This document shows positions 41,538 to 47,568 of a DNA stretch of 64,000 bases, in pieces; positions within the stretch are counted from its first letter, which is position 1; every line of letters starts with the position of its first letter. Position numbers and translations under genes: made by a program. Source of the stretch: JACDER01 sp963717765 (GTDB lineage: Bacteria > Actinomycetota > Thermoleophilia > Gaiellales > Gaiellaceae); NCBI GenBank assembly GCA_963717765.1, contig CAVQWX010000003.1, positions 806,001-870,000 on the forward strand. Direction: 5' to 3'. The notes beneath the pieces are model-generated. The model had not been told where the DNA came from, searched no databases, and worked only from the letters and a program-made list of their open reading frames with translations.

Positions 41538-42341
41538 GTGAGGTATTACCTCGTCGTCTCGCTGGCCGTGCTCCTCCTCCTGCCCGCGGCCGCGCGCGCG
41601 GACGGCGATCCCGCCAGCGACGTCCTCTACTTCACCGACGTCTTCACTTCCTACGAGGAGACGAACAAGCCGCTCATCGCAAAGCTCCAGCAGGCGACCG
41701 ACGTGGCGCGCGCGCAAGGCCGGCCGATCAAGGTGGCCGCCGTCTGGAACGAGTACGACCTCGGCGCCGTCCCGCAGCTCCTCAACAAGCCGGCGACGTA
41801 CGCACGCTTCCTCGCCTCCGAGCTGAGCGGCGTCCTCACCGGTCCGCTGGTGATCGCGATGGCCTCCGGATTCGGCGTGTACGTCAAGGAGGAGGACAAG
41901 ATCCCCGGGCTCCAGCGAGTCCTCTCGCACGTGCCCGTTCACGCGGGAACGGTGGACGAGCTGACCAAGACGGCAATCGCCGGCGTGAACGCGTTGCGGG
42001 ACTCGCTCACGCCGAAGACGGGAGACCAGCGCGCGCCGACCGCCCGCGCGCTGGCGGCGAGCGCGAAGCTCGGGAAGAAGGCGAAGCTTCGCTTCCGCGT
42101 GTCCGACAACAGCGGGAAGGCGCGCGCGCTCGTGCGCGTCTACGGGACGCGGTTCGCTCTGTACGCGAGCCTGACCATGCCGTTGCGGACGGTGCGCGCG
42201 CGCGGCTCCGTCCAGTCGGTCGGCTGGCGCGTCCCGCGGACGCTCATCGCCGGCAAGTACCGCTTCTGCGTGCTCGCGACCGACAAGGCGGGCAACGCGA
42301 GCAAGACGAGCTGCGCGAAGCTGCTGCTCAAGAAGCCCTAG
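41538..42341 (+). CDS. Exported protein, family shared with 32571, plus C-terminal beta domain
   Basis: 267 residues from GTG 41538. Signal peptide 1-21, then ARADGDPASDVLY, IKVAAVWNEYDLGAVPQL and NKPATYARFLASELSGVL, the family core shared with the 32571 protein. Instead of a membrane helix it ends in a beta-rich domain (KLRFRVSDNSGKARALVRVY ... CVLATDKAGNASKTSC) like bacterial Ig-type repeats. Probably released or wall-associated. Its stop interlocks with the deacetylase stop (CTAG). Confidence 0.7.
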   Translation: MRYYLVVSLAVLLLLPAAARADGDPASDVLYFTDVFTSYEETNKPLIAKLQQATDVARAQGRPIKVAAVWNEYDLGAVPQLLNKPATYARFLASELSGVLTGPLVIAMASGFGVYVKEEDKIPGLQRVLSHVPVHAGTVDELTKTAIAGVNALRDSLTPKTGDQRAPTARALAASAKLGKKAKLRFRVSDNSGKARALVRVYGTRFALYASLTMPLRTVRARGSVQSVGWRVPRTLIAGKYRFCVLATDKAGNASKTSCAKLLLKKP

Positions 42342-43036
42342 TAACAGCCCTGGAATCTCTGCTTCAACTGCGCCAGGGAGGCCGGGTCGCGCCGCAGCAG
42401 CTCGCTCACGGTGACGAGCGTGAACTTGCGCGCCTTGACGATGCGGAGGATACGCGGGAGCGCTCGCGCCGTGGAGGGGATGACGTCGTGCATGAGGACG
42501 ATCGCGCCGGGCTGGACGAGCTTCAGCACCGTGTGCGCGATGTTCACGGTGGAGTAGCCGCGCGAGTCGTAGGAGTCGATCGACCAGAGAATCGTCTTCA
42601 GGCCGAGGGCCTTCGCCTGGCCGTTGACCGTCGCGTTCGTCGCCCCGTACGGCGGGCGGAAGACGGTGGGGCGGGGGACGCCGGCGCGCCGGATGGCCGC
42701 CTGCGTGCTCGAGAGCTGCTGCGCGACGCCGGCCGCCGAGTACTTGGACAGGTCGGGATGCGACCACGAGTGGTTGCCGACCTCGCCCAGCGCCTTCTCC
42801 TGCCTGATCAGGCCCGCGCGCCCGGCGACATTCTGGCCGAGGACGAAGAAGGTCGCGCGCGCGTGGTAGCGGCGGAGGGTGCGGATGACCTGCGGCGTCG
42901 TCGTTCCCGGCCCGTCGTCGAAGGTGAGCGCGACGTAGCGGCCCACATGCCCACCGCAGTAGATCGGGTAGTCGGAACGCGCCGAGCCGCCGGCGAAAGC
43001 GGCCGCGATCGCTGTGACAAGGGCCAGGACCTTCAC
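42338..43036 (-). CDS. Polysaccharide deacetylase
   Basis: 232 residues with an N-terminal signal peptide (1-20). NodB homology motifs: TFDDGP (about 39-44, metal-binding Asp pair), HSWSHPDL (metal His), RPPYGATN, LWSIDSYDS and LMHDVIPST. It de-N-acetylates cell-wall or exopolysaccharide sugars outside the membrane, which can give lysozyme resistance. It is convergent with the exported protein gene. Confidence 0.93.
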   Translation of the reverse strand: MKVLALVTAIAAAFAGGSARSDYPIYCGGHVGRYVALTFDDGPGTTTPQVIRTLRRYHARATFFVLGQNVAGRAGLIRQEKALGEVGNHSWSHPDLSKYSAAGVAQQLSSTQAAIRRAGVPRPTVFRPPYGATNATVNGQAKALGLKTILWSIDSYDSRGYSTVNIAHTVLKLVQPGAIVLMHDVIPSTARALPRILRIVKARKFTLVTVSELLRRDPASLAQLKQRFQGCY

Positions 43037-43098
43037 GTCGACACCATCTTCTACGAACCGGACGGCGACCTCGTACGAATATCGGGTGTAGCGGAGCT

Positions 43099-43128
43099 CT
43101 GCTCGGTGGCGCCACTGCTCGGTGGCGC
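43099..43128. repeat. Two 14-base direct repeats, 16-base period
   Basis: CTGCTCGGTGGCGC occurs at 43099-43112 and 43115-43128, two bases apart. The region lies between the deacetylase start and the small ORF at 43214. Such a pair could be binding sites on the same face at about one and a half helical turns, or a slippage duplication. Confidence 0.5.
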
Positions 43129-43168
43129 GGTCTCTTCCCCGGACCTATCCGAAGAGCAGGGCCCCTGG

Positions 43169-43197
43169 GGCGGCGGGTCACTGCGGAACCCGCCGCC
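43169..43197 (+). terminator. Strong GC hairpin, terminator or attenuator
   Basis: GGCGGCGGGT (43169-43178) and ACCCGCCGCC (43188-43197) form a perfect ten-base stem with a nine-base loop, followed by TCTCTAGTCTTC, a weak pyrimidine tract. It precedes the gene at 43214 by 16 bases. No plus-strand gene ends just upstream, so a leader or attenuator role is as likely as termination. Confidence 0.4.
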
Positions 43198-43213
43198 TCT
43201 CTAGTCTTCGGGG

Positions 43214-43330
43214 ATGCACCTCGCGCTCGTCGCTGTGGCCGCGTCGATGCTCTTTCCGCTCGCGCCGGGAACGCAGCGGACGTTCCGCGACGTCGACTCG
43301 GGCGCGGCCTCGTCGATGGCGGTGCGCTGA
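43214..43330 (+). CDS. 38-residue possible exported peptide or truncated gene
   Basis: ATG 43214 to TGA 43328-43330. The first 18 residues look like a signal peptide (HLALVAVAASMLFPLAP), followed by a short polar tail RTFRDVDSGAASS. It may be the remnant of a longer exported protein. Its stop overlaps the start of the next gene (TGATG), which argues that translation through it matters. Confidence 0.3.
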   Translation: MHLALVAVAASMLFPLAPGTQRTFRDVDSGAASSMAVR

Positions 43331-43671
43331 TGGCGCGGATCGAGGGGTATCGCTTCGGCCGCGTCCTCGTGGACGGCGAGGAGCAGACGAAGGACGTGAT
43401 CGTCCTGCCCGAGCGCGTGCTCACGAACTGGTGGCGAGCCGAGGGCCACGGTCTCGTGCTCGCGGACCTGGAAGAGGTGCTCGAGGAGCTCCCGGCGCAC
43501 CTGATCGTCGGGACGGGGGCGTACGGCCGGCTCCGTCCCGACCCGAAGACGCTCGACGAGCTACGAGAGCGAGGTGTCGAGGTCGAGGCGCTGCCGACGG
43601 AAGAAGCGGTGCGGCGCTACGGAGAGCTCGATCCGGGCCGGACGGCCGCGGCGCTCCATCTCACCTGCTGA
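43330..43671 (+). CDS. Mth938-like domain protein (DUF498)
   Basis: 113 residues. IEGYRFGRVLVDGEEQTKDV at the start and HLIVGTGAYGRLRPDP in the middle are hallmarks of the MTH938/AAMDC fold; KTLDELRERGVEVEALPTEE follows. Members are small soluble proteins linked in other organisms to respiratory-complex assembly, but the bacterial role is unknown. Coupled to the preceding small ORF. Confidence 0.85.
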   Translation: MARIEGYRFGRVLVDGEEQTKDVIVLPERVLTNWWRAEGHGLVLADLEEVLEELPAHLIVGTGAYGRLRPDPKTLDELRERGVEVEALPTEEAVRRYGELDPGRTAAALHLTC

Positions 43672-43697
43672 CGCGCGTCCAGCAGACGCACGTTCAG

Positions 43698-43725
43698 TAG
43701 TCCATAGGACTACCATCTGGTAGTC
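43698..43725. promoter_or_regulatory. Overlapping palindromic operator before the ATPase gene
   Basis: Two palindromes share bases: TAGTCC-ATA-GGACTA (43698-43712) and GACTACC-ATCT-GGTAGTC (43708-43725). A possible -10, CATAGA, follows, seven bases before ATG 43740. The arrangement suggests tight repression of the ATPase gene. Confidence 0.55.
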
Positions 43726-43739
43726 TCATAGACACCCAC

Positions 43740-44879
43740 ATGGCGATCACCGACGTCAACCCCTTCGTCTACTCGCACCCGCTTTCGCCGGAGGACATCA
43801 TCGACCGCGACGCGGAAACCGCCGAGCTGCTGCAGAACGTCGTCGGCGGCCACTTCGTGCGCCTGTTCGCGCCGCGCAAGTACGGGAAGACGAGCCTGCT
43901 CAAGCGGGCGTTGCGCGACGGCGAGAAGCAGGAGGGCCTCATCCCCGTCCACGTCGACCTCTACCGCGTCTCCTCGGTGGCCGATGTCACCGTGCGCTTC
44001 GAGCGCGCGTACGCGAAGCACCTGCAGGGTGCGCTCCGGTCACGCATCGAGGAGTTCCTCCAGCGCACTGGGATCGGCCTGTCGCTGGGTGCCTTCGGGA
44101 TCAGCGCCGCCCTCCAGCTCAACCCGAAGTCCGACCCGCTTCCCGCGCTGCACACGCTGCTCGACCTGCCGCTCCGGCTCGAGGAGAGCGGCGGCTACCG
44201 GGCCTTCATCGCGCTGGACGAGTTCCAGGACGTGGACAAGGTGGCCGGGCTCGACGGCCTGATCCGGAGCCATATTCAGCATCAGGGGGAGGTCGCGTCC
44301 TACGTCTTCGCCGGCTCGGAGCCCGGGCTGATGAAGCAGCTGTTCGAGAACAAGGAGCGGCCGCTCTACGGGTCGGCGGTGCCGATGCGGCTCGCGCGCC
44401 TGGCGGACGTCGACATCGCCGCGTACGTGGCCGAGCGATTTCGTTCCAGCGGTCGGGGTGTAGGCGAAGCGCTGCACCCGCTCCTGGCGGCCGCGAAGGG
44501 GCACCCGCAGCGGTCGATGCTGCTCGCGCACCGGTTGTGGGCGGAAGTGAAGAAGGGGAAGACCGCCGGGCTCGACGACTGGGCCCGTGCCCATGCGGCG
44601 GCGCTGGCCGAGCTGAGCCCCGAGTTCGACGCGCAGTGGCGCGGCTTCGATACCTCGCAGCAGAAGACGATGCGGGCGGTGATCCTGGGGGACGGATCGC
44701 CGTATCGGGCACCGGTGCTGCGGCGTCTCGAGCTGACGAAGGACATGGTGCGGAAAGCGCTGCCGCGCCTGACCGCGCGGGCGGAGATCGAGACGGTCGA
44801 CGGCAGGCACGTCGTCGTCGATCCGCTCTTCGCCGAGTGGATCGAGCGGATCAACGAGGGTGCCCCGGACGATTCCTAG
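43740..44879 (+). CDS. AAA/STAND-like ATPase (ATPase_2 type)
   Basis: 379 residues. Walker A-like RLFAPRKYGKTSLLKRAL near 41-58, Walker B YRAFIALDEFQDVDK near 157-171, sensor-like SYVFAGSEPGLM near 187-198, and a C-terminal winged-helix region (LRRLELTKDMVRKALPRLTA). This is the archaeal/bacterial ATPase_2 (P-loop NTPase with AAA lid and wHTH) layout. Such proteins act as regulators or as cores of abortive-infection systems. It stands alone at the edge of the accessory region with its own palindromic operator. Confidence 0.8.
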   Translation: MAITDVNPFVYSHPLSPEDIIDRDAETAELLQNVVGGHFVRLFAPRKYGKTSLLKRALRDGEKQEGLIPVHVDLYRVSSVADVTVRFERAYAKHLQGALRSRIEEFLQRTGIGLSLGAFGISAALQLNPKSDPLPALHTLLDLPLRLEESGGYRAFIALDEFQDVDKVAGLDGLIRSHIQHQGEVASYVFAGSEPGLMKQLFENKERPLYGSAVPMRLARLADVDIAAYVAERFRSSGRGVGEALHPLLAAAKGHPQRSMLLAHRLWAEVKKGKTAGLDDWARAHAAALAELSPEFDAQWRGFDTSQQKTMRAVILGDGSPYRAPVLRRLELTKDMVRKALPRLTARAEIETVDGRHVVVDPLFAEWIERINEGAPDDS

Positions 44880-45049
44880 CGCCGTGCCTCCCGCGCCGGC
44901 ACGGAGAAATCGCTGCTCAGCGGCGCCTTCCGGGCGCGCTCTACGACGAAGTCCCGTGCGCTGACCTCGTCCCCTGGCTCTGCGACAGCAGGAGGATCGT
45001 CGAGTCGGTCGGCGAGTTCGTCGGTGAGGTGTTGGAGGAGCGCGCGCCT

Positions 45050-45330
45050 GGGAGGATCCCGAGCCGGATCGGCAGCTGTCCACCGTCCTGTTCACCGCAA
45101 GTGTCTGCTGGCGCACCGGCGACACAGGCGGGACCTTCAGGGCCACTCTACAGGACGTGTTCCAGAGCGACGATGGCCGGGTGGTCGGCATTCATCGCAA
45201 CACCGCGGAGCGGGGCGCCAAGAGGCTGGACGTGCGCTGCTGCCTCGTCTTCGACTTCAACGAGGAGGCCGCGTGACCGACGGCCGCGAGCACTTCGACG
45301 ATCTCTACGCGTGGGACGACTTCTGTCGTA
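45050..45330 (+). pseudogene. SnoaL/NTF2-like protein remnant
   Basis: A stretch reading LSTVLFTASVCWRTGD, then FQSDDGRVVGIHRNTAERGA and RLDVRCCLVFDFNEE, has the pattern of a SnoaL-like (NTF2 fold) C-terminal half; after a one-base shift at about 45270 it continues RVTDGREHFDDLYAWDDF. The N-terminal half is missing or unrecognisable. The bases 44880-45050 hold nothing I can identify. Confidence 0.45.
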
Positions 45331-45354
45331 TGCCGCCGCGCATCCACGCGTTCT

Positions 45355-45738
45355 TCAACGCCTGCTCGAACGGTTGGCGAAGTCGCGGTCGAGAATGGCG
45401 GGGTAGTCGTGCCAGTCCTCTTGACCGGGCCGGCGCCGAAGCCCGCCCTCAACGCCTCGGACGAGGAGGTCGAACTCGTTCGGCGCGATCCCGTAGACGA
45501 GGATGATGCCGGCGTGGCTTCGACCTGCTTGTGCCCACTCCCGCAAGATGCCTGGAAAGTCGTGGATGTTGGCGCTGACCAGGATGCGGCTCTCGGCGGT
45601 CGCGAGTGTGAGCACCTCCTCGTCGGCGAGCGCTTCCAGTTCGGGCTCTTGGTCGAGAGCGCGCACATCGTGGCCCGCTGCCTGGAGCCGGCGGCCGACT
45701 TTCGGCCCGGAGACGTGGGCGTCGAGCAGGAGCCGCAC
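45355..45738 (-). CDS. DUF5615 PIN-like toxin
   Basis: 127 residues. RLLLDAHVSGPKVGRRLQAA at the start carries the first acidic residue of a PIN-like (Mut7-C) fold; GHDVRALDQEPELEALADEE and RILVSANIHDFPGILREW (third acidic site) follow. DUF5615 proteins pair with DUF433-type antitoxins, as here, with eight bases between genes. A ribonuclease activity is inferred from the PIN fold. Confidence 0.8.
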   Translation of the reverse strand: MRLLLDAHVSGPKVGRRLQAAGHDVRALDQEPELEALADEEVLTLATAESRILVSANIHDFPGILREWAQAGRSHAGIILVYGIAPNEFDLLVRGVEGGLRRRPGQEDWHDYPAILDRDFANRSSRR

Positions 45739-45746
45739 CGGATTGT

Positions 45747-46172
45747 CTACCGGGCGCGCTCAAGGAACGGATAGAGCGAGAGCAGCTCCTCGAGCGGACG
45801 GCGGTTCTCCTCGAGGTAGGGCGCGACATCGTCGGGGAAGCGCTCGGCGTAGGCGCGCGCCAGCCGCAGATGCCGATCGGTCACGAGGGGATGCGCCGCC
45901 CGCAGCGCTCGCCCGTCGCCGCCGTAGGCGCGGTCGAGCTCCGCAAGTTCCCATACGTCCAGGCCGCTGCCGATCACCCACGCCCGCCGCGGCGAGCCTC
46001 TGAAGGCGATGCCCGGGACGAGACGCTCCTTGGCTGCTTCCTCGGCCAACTCCTCGACCATGGCGCTGCGAGAGCGGCCCGAGCGCCGGCCTTCCTCCCG
46101 CACGAGCAGATCGGCGGCCTCGCCCAGTCGAATCGAGAACGGCTGCGTCTTCCCGGCGGGGCGTCTACCCAT
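45747..46172 (-). CDS. RHH plus DUF433-like antitoxin
   Basis: 141 residues. The N-terminal 45 residues (QPFSIRLGEAADLLVREEGR, RSRSAMVEELAEEA) form a ribbon-helix-helix unit. The rest (RRAWVIGSGLDVWELAELDR and RHLRLARAYAERFPDDVA) resembles the DUF433 antitoxin fold. ATG 46172 follows a leaderless-type promoter whose -10 is inside the ACTACAGTGTAGT palindrome. Confidence 0.7.
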   Translation of the reverse strand: MGRRPAGKTQPFSIRLGEAADLLVREEGRRSGRSRSAMVEELAEEAAKERLVPGIAFRGSPRRAWVIGSGLDVWELAELDRAYGGDGRALRAAHPLVTDRHLRLARAYAERFPDDVAPYLEENRRPLEELLSLYPFLERAR

Positions 46173-46173
46173 G

Positions 46174-46186
46174 ACTACAGTGTAGT
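46174..46186. promoter_or_regulatory. Palindromic operator over the -10 of the DUF433/DUF5615 pair
   Basis: ACTACA-G-TGTAGT is a perfect palindrome at 46174-46186. Read on the minus strand it contains TACACT, six bases before ATG 46172. Binding of the RHH antitoxin here would block the promoter. Confidence 0.55.
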
Positions 46187-46188
46187 GA

Positions 46189-46887
46189 CTAGTGCGCCGG
46201 GGTTCGACTGCCGGTGGCTACGGGCGGAGTCTTGCGGCCGTAGCGGAAGGTCTCCTCGAGTGCGCGTACGCGCTCGGGGCCGATGCCAGGCACTTCGAGC
46301 CAGTCGGTTGGGCCGGCGGCCACGACGCCGGCCACGCTCCCGAAGCGCGCGAGCAGCGCTCGCGCGGACGAGGTCGAGATTCCCGGGACGGCCGAGAGCA
46401 GCGCCTCGGCTGCTTCCTGACCAGGCTTCGGCCGTGGCCGCTGCGCATAGGCAGGGCGTTCAGCAGCAGGTTCGGTCTCCTGACAGCGGACGGCGAGGCG
46501 ATGGATCCAGAGCGCCGAGTCGCGCTGGTAGCCGCTGCGCAGGAGCGCGATGCCCTGGTCGATCACCGCGAGGCAGGCGCCGCGGACCGCGTTGTGGTGA
46601 AGCGGACCGCGGTCGATGTCCGTTCCCTCGACGAGCAGGTACGGAAATGCGCAGCCCGCGCGGAGCTTCGCGAGCTGTGGCCAGAGCCGGCCCTTGAGCA
46701 CGGCGCCGTGGAGGTCGAGCACACGCTTTCGCTCGATGAGCGTGTCGGCGCCGACCGCATAATCGCCGGCGGGCAGAGAGGCGACCTCGACGTCGGCGCC
46801 GAGCTCGGTGAGTGTCTCCGCGATTCCGCTTTGGCGCTCGTGGACGTCAACGATGATCTTGACCTGCGTGCCCTTCGCTCTCGCCAC
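46189..46887 (-). CDS. ERCC4 (XPF/Mus81-type) nuclease with tandem HhH
   Basis: 232 residues. The N-terminal ERCC4 nuclease fold has IIVDVHERQSGIAETL, LPAGDYAVG and the signature LIERKRVLDLHGAVL (compare V/IERKxxxDL of XPF). The C-terminal part has two helix-hairpin-helix motifs, LLSAVPGISTSSARALLARF and WLEVPGIGPERVRALEETFR. Proteins with this nuclease-(HhH)2 layout cut 3' flaps and forks in archaea and eukaryotes; in bacteria they are scattered. No helicase is fused, though an SNF2 helicase is encoded nearby. Confidence 0.85.
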   Translation of the reverse strand: MARAKGTQVKIIVDVHERQSGIAETLTELGADVEVASLPAGDYAVGADTLIERKRVLDLHGAVLKGRLWPQLAKLRAGCAFPYLLVEGTDIDRGPLHHNAVRGACLAVIDQGIALLRSGYQRDSALWIHRLAVRCQETEPAAERPAYAQRPRPKPGQEAAEALLSAVPGISTSSARALLARFGSVAGVVAAGPTDWLEVPGIGPERVRALEETFRYGRKTPPVATGSRTPAH

Positions 46888-46899
46888 GGACGGGATTGT

Positions 46900-47325
46900 C
46901 TAGCGTCCGACCGTCCGCCGTCCTGCGGCCGCCTTGGTCACCGCGATCCCTTCGAGCTCAGCGGCCCGAAGCACCTTCTGGTCGAAGGAGACAACCGACG
47001 CCTCGGCGTAGCGGGCAGTGGCCAGACAGTAGGCGTCCGGGAGGCTGATCGGGTGAGCGCCGCGGAGGCGCGCCGCCTCGACTCCGATCGCCTGGCCGGG
47101 CCGATGGATTGCGACTCCGAGAGCGGCAATCGCCTCGCGTGCCACTCGCAGGTGCTGCCGGTTGGCGGCGGGGGCGACGAGGACCTCGGAGAGATTGACG
47201 ACGCTCACCAGCCGGGTTGCGTCTTGCTTCTCCCAGCCGATGAAGAGCGCGCGGGCTCGGGCATGGTGCGGATCGGAGCCGTCCAGCGCGCCGATCAGGA
47301 CATCGGCGTCGAGGACGAGCTTCAC
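46900..47325 (-). CDS. vapC: VapC-type PIN ribonuclease toxin
   Basis: 141 residues. PIN acidic residues: KLVLDADVLIGALDGSDPHH (first Asp), VNLSEVLV (Glu) and SLPDAYCLATARYAEASVVS with DAYCLATA and SFDQKVLR (further Asp). Its start ATG 47325 lies inside the stop region of vapB (ATG overlaps by four bases), the standard VapBC arrangement. Cleavage of tRNA or rRNA is typical of the family. Confidence 0.88.
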   Translation of the reverse strand: MKLVLDADVLIGALDGSDPHHARARALFIGWEKQDATRLVSVVNLSEVLVAPAANRQHLRVAREAIAALGVAIHRPGQAIGVEAARLRGAHPISLPDAYCLATARYAEASVVSFDQKVLRAAELEGIAVTKAAAGRRTVGR

Positions 47326-47543
47326 CGCCGCTCGTCTTCTCTGTCGAGCTGCTCGAGGTACCCGGCCGGATAAGCCCCGGTGAGGGCGCCAAAGGCGCTC
47401 TCGAAGCTGATGGCTCGGCGGCGAATGCGCAGCTCGCCTTCCTCGAGCGCTTCGACGACGACCGGATCGCCGGCGTGCATTCCGGCCTCATCGAGGACGG
47501 CCACCGGGATCGTGACCTGGTTCTTCGTGGAGATCTTCGGCAA
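47322..47543 (-). CDS. vapB: VapB-type AbrB/SpoVT antitoxin
   Basis: 73 residues from TTG 47541-47543. The core LPKISTKNQVTIPVAVLDEA is the AbrB/MazE swapped-hairpin DNA-binding unit (KNQVTIP), and GDPVVVEALEEGELRIRRR follows. Upstream on the minus strand TACAGT lies seven bases before the TTG, so the message is probably leaderless. Reading further upstream in the same frame enters the SNF2 gene and is an artefact. Confidence 0.82.
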   Translation of the reverse strand: MPKISTKNQVTIPVAVLDEAGMHAGDPVVVEALEEGELRIRRRAISFESAFGALTGAYPAGYLEQLDREDERR

Positions 47544-47546
47544 CTC

Positions 47547-47565
47547 CTTTACTGTAGCAGTAAAG
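47547..47565. promoter_or_regulatory. Operator palindrome of vapBC
   Basis: CTTTACTG-TAG-CAGTAAAG is a perfect palindrome with eight-base arms at 47547-47565, four bases from the vapB start and containing its -10. It falls in the 25-base gap between the SNF2 stop (47569) and vapB. Confidence 0.6.
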
Positions 47566-47568
47566 GTG

